From the NCBI GenBank assembly GCA_944393305.1, contig CALXZS010000024.1, forward strand, positions 1-11,268: DNA of 11,268 nucleotides, given 5' to 3'. Positions 1 through 6,813 of the stretch are shown here, in pieces; the first letter of the stretch is position 1; each line of letters begins with the position of its first letter. The DNA is from an uncultured Clostridia bacterium. Lineage in GTDB: Bacteria; Bacillota; Clostridia; TANB77; CAG-508. Below the pieces are notes generated by a model that ran no database searches, was not told the DNA's origin, and saw nothing but the letters and a program-made list of their open reading frames with translations. The translations under genes were made by a program, and so were the position numbers.

Positions 1-11
1 TCTTCATTTTA

Positions 12-32
12 ACAGAAATGTAATAATTCTGT
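12..32. repeat. Short inverted repeat near window edge
   Basis: ACAGAA (12-17) and TTCTGT (27-32) form a 6-bp inverted repeat with a 9-nt loop. It is followed on the plus strand by GGATAACTTTTTTC, so it could be a weak terminator for a plus-strand gene outside the window. The stem is short and A+T-rich, so this is a weak call. The rest of 1-114 shows no gene. Confidence 0.2.
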
Positions 33-114
33 GGATAACTTTTTTCTAAATTTTTAAAAAATCCCGAAACTTAAATAATTTTTAACATTTTTTCGCTATT
101 ATTGATTTTATTAT

Positions 115-1209
115 CTATTTCCTCATTATATTTTTTATATTGTTAAATTTAGTTCGTTTCCGTTTGGTAGCACACTCATCTAGCAAATCATGAATATTTT
201 GTAAATTTTCAATAATTTCAGATTTGTGTTCTTCAAACCATTCAGAATCAAACACATGTTGATATCTAGCATATGTATGTTGTACAGCTAAATCTATTTT
301 TGAATTTAAAATTTTCCAAGAATTTTGTGGGCTTGATACAATGTAATTGTATATATGTTCGCAATTATTTGTTCCCATAAATTGATCTTTTCTAACAGTT
401 TGCTCTAATTTGCATTTATTTAATAATTTATCAGCACATATAGTTTCTTGTCGGTAACCACCCGAAACATAAGAATTTTTCCCTTCTGGAAGAATTAATG
501 ACTCTCTTAATTTTCTGCAAGATTCAGGTATTTCAGTTACTGGTATTGATAAAATTCTATTCATAATTTTATTTTCATCATAAGTATTTATTCCTTCTTC
601 TAACCCTACATTTTCTTCTTGTATATCTTCTACAACTATTTTTCCATTTTCCATATAAACACTACTATAAACATTAGATATTCCGCTTCGAGATACCAAA
701 ATATTTTCTCCATTTTCATTTTGTATTAGATTCATACTATTTTGATAAGACTTAAAAGCGTGAGACAATTCATGTACAAAAGTTGCTAATGTTTCTAGTT
801 TATTAGAACTTACTAATATAGAAACGATCTCGGATTTACCTAACAAGCAAATTTCTCCATTTTCTACCGAAAAAATAGGAAATGTGGAATGCACTCCAGC
901 AGCTCTCTTTAACTCACCATCGTTAACTGCACTTATTTTTGACTTTTTTTCAATATAGTCTGGGTAATGTCTTGTTACAATATCATACATATTCTCATTA
1001 TCTTTTGGTATTTCAATACTAATTTTTCTTAATGCATCAAATAGTATATCTTTATATTCATGCCCATAATATTCTACCATTATTGGAAATGATAGTCTTA
1101 ACATATCTGCAACATCTGCATCATATTCTTTTTCTGATATAATTGTTTCTAATTCGTTACCATATTGTAAAAAAGGATTATATCTATACTTTTCTTGTAA
1201 AGTTTGCAT
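115..1209 (-). CDS. Putative zincin-type metallopeptidase domain protein (orphan)
   Basis: The protein has 364 residues, no signal peptide and no membrane segment, so it is probably cytoplasmic. Residues 146-150 are HELSH, a match to the zinc-metallopeptidase motif HExxH in the hydrophobic setting LATFVHELSHAF. About 55 residues later comes GLEEGINTY (202-210). In gluzincin-like peptidases a Glu in this kind of motif supplies the third zinc ligand. The spacing and order therefore support a minigluzincin-like fold, but I cannot name a family and the substrate is unknown. The C-terminal third is helical and charged, ending in a Lys/Arg-rich tail. The ATG at 1209 follows a GAGGTGAT ribosome binding site and a strong promoter (1227-1255). 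The gene is divergent from the ART-like gene at 1378. Zinc binding and peptidase activity are inferred from motifs only. Confidence 0.75.
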   Translation of the reverse strand: MQTLQEKYRYNPFLQYGNELETIISEKEYDADVADMLRLSFPIMVEYYGHEYKDILFDALRKISIEIPKDNENMYDIVTRHYPDYIEKKSKISAVNDGELKRAAGVHSTFPIFSVENGEICLLGKSEIVSILVSSNKLETLATFVHELSHAFKSYQNSMNLIQNENGENILVSRSGISNVYSSVYMENGKIVVEDIQEENVGLEEGINTYDENKIMNRILSIPVTEIPESCRKLRESLILPEGKNSYVSGGYRQETICADKLLNKCKLEQTVRKDQFMGTNNCEHIYNYIVSSPQNSWKILNSKIDLAVQHTYARYQHVFDSEWFEEHKSEIIENLQNIHDLLDECATKRKRTKFNNIKNIMRK

Positions 1210-1226
1210 ACTATCACCTCAATATA

Positions 1227-1255
1227 ATTATACTATTATTTCAGTATTTGTGCAA
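1227..1255 (-). promoter_or_regulatory. Sigma-A-type promoter for the zincin gene
   Basis: On the minus strand there is a -35 box TTGCAC (1250-1255), a 17-bp spacer and a perfect -10 box TATAAT (1227-1232). It lies 17 bases upstream of the ATG at 1209, so the 5' leader must be very short. Confidence 0.75.
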
Positions 1256-1267
1256 TTATGTTTTTAG

Positions 1268-1300
1268 AGCTGTTTTTGGGAGGTGTCCCCAAAAACAGCT
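1268..1300. repeat. Palindromic repeat, copy 1
   Basis: This is a 33-base perfect hairpin with 13-bp arms (AGCTGTTTTTGGG, 1268-1280, and its complement, 1288-1300) around a 7-nt loop, AGGTGTC. The inner 27 bases (1271-1297) are identical to 6786-6812. They match the reverse complement of the copy at 6739-6771 apart from one base. It lies between the two divergent promoters. A T-run follows neither arm here, so it does not look like a terminator at this site. It resembles REP-type or MITE-like dispersed hairpins. Confidence 0.8.
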
Positions 1301-1320
1301 TACTTTCAAAAATTTTGTTA

Positions 1321-1348
1321 TTGAATTTATTTTTCTATATGCTATAAT
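1321..1348 (+). promoter_or_regulatory. Promoter for the ART-like gene
   Basis: A -35 box TTGAAT (1321-1326), a 16-bp spacer and a perfect -10 TATAAT (1343-1348) preceded by TGC (an extended -10). The start codon at 1378 lies 29 bases downstream, with GGAG (1367-1370) as ribosome binding site. Confidence 0.7.
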
Positions 1349-1377
1349 TATTTTAAAATATATTATGGAGATTATAT

Positions 1378-2157
1378 ATGAAAGTTATAAATATAGAAGA
1401 TATTGATTTAAATAATTCTTATTTTCATTTTACTGAAAGAATCAATTTACCTAGTATTGAAAGTGAAGGTTTGAAGGCTCAAGTTGGAGATGCTTCAGGC
1501 TTAGTACAAGATGAACCACGAGTATGTTTATCTCAAGGTGGAAAAGGGATATTAGGAATAAAAAATTCGTTTATATTCGAATTAAAAAAACTACGCATTT
1601 GTGATATTCCAGAAGGTTATAGGGAATATTTTGATATATCAGATTTTTCGAGTAAGGAACAAGTACAAGAAAATGCTGTATATGATGCATTAGAGAAAAG
1701 ATTTAAAAATGAAATTTATTTTGTTGTAGATGCTGAAGAAGGAGTAGATTTTTCAAGAGAAGATATACATGGCATGGGCTCTAATTTTGATATTAAAGGA
1801 AAAATAAATCATGATATCGAACCAGCAAAATTGAGTATACTTACTACTCCTAATGGAAATTCAGCTTTTGATGTTATTGAATACGTATATAATAGACTTC
1901 TTGCTAAAAATCCTGGCAAAGAATATTTAATCAAAAGTATGAATTCTGATTTGGCACAAATGATGGACTATCTTCAAACTAAAGATAAAAAGGGTTTTTC
2001 TATGGAACTTTTGATAACTGATGCAATTAAAAATGTTACTACTGATGATGTAAAAAAATGTGAATTTGACATGCAAAAGCTCATTATTCATGATACTCCT
2101 CATCTAAACCAATCAAACTCACATGAACAAAAGAATGAACAAAATATATCTAGATAA
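1378..2157 (+). CDS. Uncharacterised protein with a possible ADP-ribosyltransferase-like N-terminus
   Basis: The protein has 259 residues, is soluble and has no signal peptide. The N-terminus reads YFHFTERINLPSIESEGL (15-32). This resembles the H.T...NL..I...GL pattern that opens DarT, KptA and other ART-fold proteins, where the His contacts NAD. A second block (about 37-66) contains a conserved-looking LSQGGKGILG. I do not see a secure catalytic Glu; an acidic stretch DAEEGVDF (138-145) is one possibility. The C-terminal half (about 160-240) looks helical and has no recognisable motif, and the last 20 residues are polar and probably disordered. The ATG at 1378 is supported by GGAG at a 7-nt distance. 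The gene is monocistronic, with a hairpin right after its stop codon. ART activity is an inference from one motif; the function is unknown. Confidence 0.8.
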   Translation: MKVINIEDIDLNNSYFHFTERINLPSIESEGLKAQVGDASGLVQDEPRVCLSQGGKGILGIKNSFIFELKKLRICDIPEGYREYFDISDFSSKEQVQENAVYDALEKRFKNEIYFVVDAEEGVDFSREDIHGMGSNFDIKGKINHDIEPAKLSILTTPNGNSAFDVIEYVYNRLLAKNPGKEYLIKSMNSDLAQMMDYLQTKDKKGFSMELLITDAIKNVTTDDVKKCEFDMQKLIIHDTPHLNQSNSHEQKNEQNISR

Positions 2158-2184
2158 ATAAGATGGTAATAATACCATCTTATT
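2157..2184. terminator. Bidirectional hairpin between convergent genes
   Basis: A perfect 12-bp stem (AATAAGATGGTA, 2157-2168, with 2173-2184) and a 4-nt loop ATAA, starting at the last base of the stop codon of the upstream gene. The tracts that follow are only moderately T-rich (TTATTGTTGTT on plus, TTATTTATCT on minus). It probably serves the ART-like gene, and possibly also the ABC permease converging from the right. Positions 2185-2259 show nothing else. Confidence 0.65.
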
Positions 2185-2259
2185 GTTGTTAAACTTTTTA
2201 ATTTGTTATCATTTGTCAAATTTTTTTGCCCCCGTTATTCTTTTAGCACTTTACTAATC

Positions 2260-3723
2260 TTAAATATTTTTTATATTTCTTTTCTTAAATATTATAAATG
2301 TAGGTATTGCCATTATTAAGAAGTATATAATACATATTATAATTGACATTATTAAACTCATTCCTTGCATATAAGGCAAATTACCAAATAGATATTGGCT
2401 TAAATCCCAATTCATAGTTACAAAATATTTCATAAAAGATAAATCATAAGCCATTGCTAATTGATTAATTATTGATGTAGACATATAACCAAGTAATGAT
2501 ATTGTAATTGCAAGTGCACTATTCGAAAATATTGTACTTATTGCAAAAGCTAGCATACTTAATAAAATTATCATTGGTAATTGTGTTAGTGTTTGTATTC
2601 CTAAATATGCAAAAATATTTATTTCTTGAATCATATTTGTATTAAAGTTATATTCTACTACTGGAACACTTAAACTATCAAATCCAAATAATATTCCTCC
2701 AACTAATAATTCCATTATTATTGTTACCACAATTACAAATAAAATCATTATAAAAGTAGTTATAAGTTTTGACATTAATATTTTATTTCTTGTATATGGT
2801 TTAACCAACAAAAGTTTAATTGTGCCTTTATTAAATTCTTCACTTACTATTGTACCAGCAATCATAATAATGACTACTATTAAAAATATTCCAAAAATTG
2901 AATAAAAATCTTGAAGAATTCCTTTTAAGCTATCTGTTTTATTAATGTCTATTCCTGTATCTAAAATATATCTACATTCCGCTTCTGTTTTTAAACAATC
3001 ATTGTAATCTTTTTGCTCTTCATACGTCAATTCTTTATCTTGACTCTCATATTCTATTATATTTGACTTAGATGTTTGTAATCTTGAAAGTGCCATATTT
3101 TTATAGTCTGTTCCATATGGAATATTTTTATTTAATCTTATTTCAGCTATTTCTCTTGATATTTCTGCATTTTTTATATCTAACTCTATATTTTTTAAAA
3201 TTTCTGTATCTTGCGTTTGTTGTTTTTGAGCATTTAGTTCCTCTATTTTTCTATTTGCTTCTTCTAAATCACTTTTTGCAAAATACTTCCAGTCATTTTC
3301 ATCTAATTTTTTTGTATAATTATCTATTATTTTATTTATTTCATTTACTTGTGCTTCATTTTTTTCTGTACCATACAAATATGTATTTTTCTCTGTTATA
3401 TATGGTGATATTCTTTCATTTATTATTGCTAATTTCCATTCATCATTTTGATATTTTTTTGTTAAATCATATACATCAACTTCTGATTTTAAATTAATAT
3501 ATAAAGTTACATCAGTTGGCTTTTCTGGATTTAAAGTTGCAAGTTCTTCTTTTAATGAATTTATATAGTTTTCACTATAAATATATGCTGAACTACTTGA
3601 ACTATTTGCATATTTAAACATACAATTCATAAATATTAAAAGCAAAAATATTGCTATCATTGTTATATATATTGTTTTTTTACTAAAGATTTTTGTCAAT
3701 TCATTTTTTATTAAATTATTCAA
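2260..3723 (-). CDS. ABC-2 type exporter, permease subunit
   Basis: The 487-residue membrane protein pairs with the ATPase encoded just upstream. A first membrane helix (about 17-36) is followed by a long polar segment (about 40-265), rich in Glu, Lys and Asn and with coiled-coil character, expected to lie outside the membrane. Further helices lie at about 274-294, 320-342, 370-398, 401-422 and 455-480. SEEFNKGTIKLLLVKPYTRNKILMSKL (294-320) after the second helix is the typical ABC-2 pattern, as in bacitracin/Na+ exporter permeases of the BcrB/NatB type. Translation starts at TTG (3721-3723), which overlaps the ATPase end by 8 bases. A GGGGGGA ribosome binding site lies 7 nt upstream. The nearest in-frame ATG, at residue 22, would remove half of the first helix. 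The substrate cannot be predicted. Confidence 0.9.
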   Translation of the reverse strand: MNNLIKNELTKIFSKKTIYITMIAIFLLLIFMNCMFKYANSSSSSAYIYSENYINSLKEELATLNPEKPTDVTLYINLKSEVDVYDLTKKYQNDEWKLAIINERISPYITEKNTYLYGTEKNEAQVNEINKIIDNYTKKLDENDWKYFAKSDLEEANRKIEELNAQKQQTQDTEILKNIELDIKNAEISREIAEIRLNKNIPYGTDYKNMALSRLQTSKSNIIEYESQDKELTYEEQKDYNDCLKTEAECRYILDTGIDINKTDSLKGILQDFYSIFGIFLIVVIIMIAGTIVSEEFNKGTIKLLLVKPYTRNKILMSKLITTFIMILFVIVVTIIMELLVGGILFGFDSLSVPVVEYNFNTNMIQEINIFAYLGIQTLTQLPMIILLSMLAFAISTIFSNSALAITISLLGYMSTSIINQLAMAYDLSFMKYFVTMNWDLSQYLFGNLPYMQGMSLIMSIIICIIYFLIMAIPTFIIFKKRNIKNI

Positions 3724-4621
3724 TTACATTCCCCCCTGTCTTTTCAAAAAATGCTTCTTCTAATGTTTTTTCTTCTTCTTTTACTCCATATATTTTTACA
3801 TTGTTTTTTACTAATTTTTCAACTATTTCTGGTATTTCTTGTTTTTCTATATTTATTCTAAATTTATTTTCATTTATTTTTTCTATTTCTCCTAAAACCT
3901 CTTCTGCTATATTTACTCTATCTACTTCAAATATTTTTAGTTCTTTGCTTGCTTCTTTCTTTATTTTTGAAATTTCGCTTGTTTCTATTATTTTGCCATT
4001 TTTTATTATTGATACTTTATTACAGAAATTATCTAATTCAGCAAGATTATGACTTGAAATTAAAATTGCCATTTTTTCTTTATTAGCTAAATCAACTAAT
4101 AGTTCTCTCATTTCTTTTATACCTTCTGGGTCTAAACCATTTGTTGGCTCATCTAGTATAAGTAAATTAGGTTTATGCAAAATTGCTTGTGCTATACCCA
4201 GTCTTTGCCTCATTCCCAAAGAATATTTCGACACTTTATCTTTTATCCTATTTTCTAATTTTACTAATTTAACTACTTCTTCTATTCTACTATCTAATAT
4301 ATTTTTATATAGATTTGCTACTAATTTTAAGTTTTGATAACCAGATAAATACATATACATATCTGGATTTTCAACAATTGCTCCAACTTTTTTTATTGCA
4401 TTTGTAAAATCTTTTTCTATGTCATAACCATTTATACTTACTTTACCACTTGTTATGCTTTGTAACCCCAATATTAGTTTAATTGTAGTGGTTTTTCCAG
4501 CACCATTTGGTCCAATAAATCCTAAAATATCTCCTTCGTTTACTTCTAAAGAAACATCTTTTAATATTGTTTTTTTACCAAATGTTTTACACAAGTTTTC
4601 ACATTTTAATATTGTTTCCAT
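3716..4621 (-). CDS. ABC transporter ATP-binding protein (BcrA-type exporter)
   Basis: The 301-residue protein is the ATPase of a drug/peptide-type exporter. It has Walker A GPNGAGKT (37-44), signature motif YSLGMRQR (133-140), Walker B LLILDEP (153-159), D-loop GLD (162-164) and switch His191 in ISSHNL. The position usually held by the Q-loop Gln is Glu84 (IVENPDMY). This is seen in many BcrA-like ATPases, so I do not treat it as a defect. Residues from about 220 form the regulatory C-terminal extension common in this group. The ATG at 4621 follows AAGGAGG at good spacing. It is translationally coupled to the permease by an 8-base overlap. The gap to the upstream comEA gene is 78 bases and contains an inverted repeat that could be an operator. 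Confidence 0.95.
   Translation of the reverse strand: METILKCENLCKTFGKKTILKDVSLEVNEGDILGFIGPNGAGKTTTIKLILGLQSITSGKVSINGYDIEKDFTNAIKKVGAIVENPDMYMYLSGYQNLKLVANLYKNILDSRIEEVVKLVKLENRIKDKVSKYSLGMRQRLGIAQAILHKPNLLILDEPTNGLDPEGIKEMRELLVDLANKEKMAILISSHNLAELDNFCNKVSIIKNGKIIETSEISKIKKEASKELKIFEVDRVNIAEEVLGEIEKINENKFRINIEKQEIPEIVEKLVKNNVKIYGVKEEEKTLEEAFFEKTGGNVIE
3731..3737 (-). promoter_or_regulatory. Poly-G ribosome binding site setting the TTG start of the permease
   Basis: On the minus strand, AGGGGGG ends 7 nt before the TTG start (3721-3723) and lies inside the last codons of the ATPase gene. Six G in a row stand out in this A+T-rich DNA. An ATG closer to it (3727-3729) is followed at once by TAA, so TTG is the only sensible start. 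Confidence 0.6.
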
Positions 4622-4636
4622 CTTTCTCCTCCTTAC

Positions 4637-4657
4637 AGTAGTAATTTTAACACTACT
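4637..4657. promoter_or_regulatory. Inverted repeat upstream of the ABC exporter, possible operator
   Basis: AGTAGT (4637-4642) and ACTACT (4652-4657) are separated by 9 A+T-rich bases, just upstream of the ATPase ribosome binding site. Small exporters of this class are often controlled by GntR/YtrA-type repressors that bind such palindromes. No regulator gene is present in the window, and I see no convincing promoter in this gap. Confidence 0.3.
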
Positions 4658-4699
4658 TTATTTATTTTCTTTTTATTATTTCTTAATTTTTTCTTATTT

Positions 4700-5360
4700 T
4701 TATACAGTAATTTTATCTTTTAAACTATTAAACTTTGCATCTCCTATTCCACTAACATTTTTTATATCTTCTATACTTTTAAATTTTCCATTTTCTTCTC
4801 TATAATCTATAATTTTTTGTGCAGTTGTTTCTCCTATTCCTGGCAATGTTTCGAGTTTTTCCTTATTTGCCGTATTTATATTTACCTTCACATCTTTCTC
4901 ATTTTCTTCTGTTTCTGCACTTGTTATTATACTTTGACCTGGTTCAGCAGACATTAATTCTACTTCATTTAAATTTTCATTTATTCTTGGAATATATATT
5001 TGTGTTCCATCTTCTACTACATATGCTAAATTTACTTTTGTAAGATCTGCTTCTTCTGTTTTACCTCCGGCAGAGTTTATAGCGTCTATTATTCTACTAC
5101 CTTCTTCTAATTCTACTACTCCGAGGATTATTTACTTCACCGATTACGTGTACTATTACTTTTTCTTTTTCATTTGCTATTCCTATTTTTTCTTCTTCTT
5201 GTATATTTGTTATTTCGTTTATATCATTGCTTATTATAATTTCATCATCTTTTTCGTTTTTAGTATAAATATATATCATAATTATTGATAATACTATTAT
5301 AATAGATATTATAAAAATCACCTTTTGTTTTTTACTCATTTTAGAAAAAATTTCTTGCAT
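4700..5360 (-). pseudogene. comEA: comEA, competence DNA receptor, split by a one-base frameshift
   Basis: The first frame (5360 down to 5097) encodes 87 residues: an N-terminal membrane anchor (about 13-33), a polar linker, then the start of an SLBB domain (EKVIVHVIGEVNNP, to residue 79). It then runs into RSSRIRRR and a stop. Removing one base near 5123 restores the expected continuation, GVVELEEGSRIIDAINSAGG. The sequence then reads through the rest of the SLBB domain and a helix-hairpin-helix module (VNINTANKEKLETLPGIGE through NVSGIGDAKF) to the stop at 4700. The repaired protein would be 219 residues, about the normal ComEA size. ComEA binds double-stranded DNA at the cell surface and passes it to ComEC. 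The rest of the gene is undamaged, so this is a recent mutation, an assembly error or, less likely, recoding. The second half has no convincing start of its own. The ATG at 5360 has an AGAGGTG ribosome binding site. Confidence 0.85.
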
Positions 5361-5373
5361 TTTTAATCACCTC

Positions 5374-5402
5374 TTGATTTATTTTGAATTTACTGGTATT
5401 AT
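5374..5402 (+). promoter_or_regulatory. Promoter for the D-Ala-D-Ala carboxypeptidase gene
   Basis: -35 TTGATT (5374-5379), 17-bp spacer, -10 TATTAT (5397-5402) preceded by TGG, which forms an extended -10. The start codon follows at 5448, with AAGGAG as ribosome binding site. Confidence 0.6.
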
Positions 5403-5403
5403 A
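5398..5403 (-). promoter_or_regulatory. Candidate -10 box for comEA
   Basis: A perfect TATAAT on the minus strand, 37 bases upstream of the comEA ATG. No good -35 is visible; TTAATT at an 18-bp distance is the best candidate. It overlaps the -10 box of the divergent carboxypeptidase gene. Confidence 0.4.
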
Positions 5404-5447
5404 TTTTTGTTATACATATAAAATTAATTTATTTTTAAGGAGAAAAT

Positions 5448-6740
5448 ATGAAGTTAATATATAAATTTTTTACAATATGTTTTTTATTAACGTCTATTTT
5501 TTTGCTAGTCTTTTCATCAGAAAGTTTTGCAAATTCTGATTTAACTATTGATTCTGAAGCTTGCATATTGATTGATGCTGATTTTGGAAAAGTTTTATAT
5601 GAGAAAAATTCAAGTAAGAGACTATATCCCGCTAGTACAACTAAAGTTATGACTGCTATTCTTACTGTTGAAAATTGTAATTTACAGGATAATGTAACAG
5701 TTAGTTACTGGGCAATAAATTCTGTCCCACCAACTTATACAATGGGATATATTAAAGAAGGGCAAGTCCTTACAGTTGAAGAACTTTTAAATATAACTAT
5801 GATTGCTTCTGCAAATGACGCAGCATATGTTTTAGCTGAATATATAGCTAATTTAGACAATCCTGATTACTTAAAAGATTCTTCTGCGGAAGCTAAAACT
5901 TCTTTTGAAAATAGTATTGCTGAATTTTCAGAAATGATGAACAATAAAGCTAAAGAAATAGGATGTTTAGACACTAATTTTGTTAACCCTAATGGTATTC
6001 ATAATGAAAATCATTATTCAACTGCATATGATTTAGCATTGATTGGCAAATATGCTTATTCAAATTCAGTTATAAAAAGTATTGGTTCTAAGGCAACATA
6101 CGATTTACCTAAAAATGCTGTAAATAACCATACTGTGTATAGGTCTACAATTGCATTGCTACGTTCTGATTCTAAATATTATTATGAATATGCTAATGGT
6201 ATGAAAACTGGCTACACTGACCCTGCTGGTTATTGCATAATCGCTACTGCTAAAAAAGACGATATGAATTTACTTGCTGTTGTACTACATGGAAGATATT
6301 TAGAAGATGGCACCGCAACTCGTGAAAGTGATTGTATAAAACTTTTTAATTATGGATTTGAGAATTATACTTCTACTGCTTTAATTAAAGAAGGAGACAT
6401 AGCCAAAACAATTAGTGTTGTTAATGGTACAGATGAAAGTGATTCTTTAGATTTAGTATGTACTGATACGTTAGATTGTCTTGTTGATAGTGGAGAAGTT
6501 ATTGATATTACACCTGTTATTAATTTAACAAATGTTATTGCTCCTATTGCTAAAGGTGAAGTTGTTGGTACAATTACTTATACTATTGATGATATAGAAT
6601 ATTCAAGCGATTTAATTGCTTCTCATGATGTATATAGTTCTGATGCCAAAAGCTTAATTATTGTTCTTTCTATTATATTTGTTATTTTGTTAATTATTGT
6701 TTTAGGATTTATTATTCCTAGAAAAAACGGAAAAGCTTAG
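5448..6740 (+). CDS. D-alanyl-D-alanine carboxypeptidase, peptidase family S11 (DacF/PBP5-like)
   Basis: The 430-residue low-molecular-weight penicillin-binding protein removes the terminal D-Ala from peptidoglycan stem peptides outside the cell. A signal peptide (1-28, ending SESFA) leads into the catalytic domain with all three S11 motifs: STTK (nucleophile Ser63, Lys66), SAN (121-123) and KTG (253-255). A beta-rich PBP5_C-like domain follows (about 310-395). The C-terminus has a hydrophobic helix (about 402-423) followed by RKNGKA, so this enzyme is anchored by a true transmembrane helix rather than an amphipathic one. All catalytic motifs are intact and the length is normal. The start at 5448 has AAGGAG at good spacing. 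It is divergent from comEA and converges with the LCP gene. Its stop codon runs directly into repeat copy 2, which can act as its terminator. Confidence 0.95.
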   Translation: MKLIYKFFTICFLLTSIFLLVFSSESFANSDLTIDSEACILIDADFGKVLYEKNSSKRLYPASTTKVMTAILTVENCNLQDNVTVSYWAINSVPPTYTMGYIKEGQVLTVEELLNITMIASANDAAYVLAEYIANLDNPDYLKDSSAEAKTSFENSIAEFSEMMNNKAKEIGCLDTNFVNPNGIHNENHYSTAYDLALIGKYAYSNSVIKSIGSKATYDLPKNAVNNHTVYRSTIALLRSDSKYYYEYANGMKTGYTDPAGYCIIATAKKDDMNLLAVVLHGRYLEDGTATRESDCIKLFNYGFENYTSTALIKEGDIAKTISVVNGTDESDSLDLVCTDTLDCLVDSGEVIDITPVINLTNVIAPIAKGEVVGTITYTIDDIEYSSDLIASHDVYSSDAKSLIIVLSIIFVILLIIVLGFIIPRKNGKA

Positions 6741-6776
6741 CTGTTTTTGGGGACACCTCCCCAAAACAGCTTTTTT
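6739..6776 (+). terminator. Repeat copy 2, usable as intrinsic terminator of the carboxypeptidase gene
   Basis: Left arm AGCTGTTTTTGGGG (6739-6752), loop ACACCT, right arm CCCCAAAACAGCT (6759-6771) with one unpaired base, followed by TTTTTT. The stem starts inside the TAG stop codon. Relative to copy 1 (1268-1300) it is inverted, and its inner 27 bases differ by one substitution. A strong G+C stem plus T-run is a good intrinsic terminator, so a member of the repeat family appears to serve as one here. Confidence 0.75.
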
Positions 6777-6785
6777 CCTGAAGGA

Positions 6786-6812
6786 TGTTTTTGGGAGGTG
6801 TCCCCAAAAACA
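6786..6812. repeat. Palindromic repeat, copy 3
   Basis: A perfect hairpin with 10-bp arms (TGTTTTTGGG, 6786-6795, and 6803-6812) around AGGTGTC. Its 27 bases are identical to 1271-1297. It lies 14 bases after copy 2 and in opposite orientation to it, so copies 2 and 3 together form a tail-to-tail pair. Confidence 0.8.
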
Positions 6813-6813
6813 C

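Noticed and set aside
30..38. TGTGGATAA, the complement of a perfect DnaA box (TTATCCACA)
   Set aside because: It is a single site with no cluster, no A+T-rich unwinding region of the usual layout and no dnaA or dnaN gene. One match in 11 kb does not support an origin.
1143..1406. Plus-strand open frame of 87 codons spanning the divergent promoter region
   Set aside because: It covers two promoters and the hairpin repeat, overlaps genes at both ends and has no ribosome binding site.
3072..4052. Plus-strand open frames opposite the ABC permease and ATPase genes
   Set aside because: They are Phe/Leu/Ser-rich shadows of strongly supported minus-strand genes.
4520..4535. Glu84 in place of the Q-loop Gln in the ABC ATPase as a sign of inactivity
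   Set aside because: Glu at this place is common in BcrA-type ATPases of this kind, and Walker A, Walker B, signature and H-loop are all intact.
4700..4954. Helix-hairpin-helix half of comEA as a separate small DNA-binding protein starting at 4954
   Set aside because: There is no ribosome binding site before that ATG, and the same frame continues upstream as unmistakable SLBB-domain sequence back to the frameshift.
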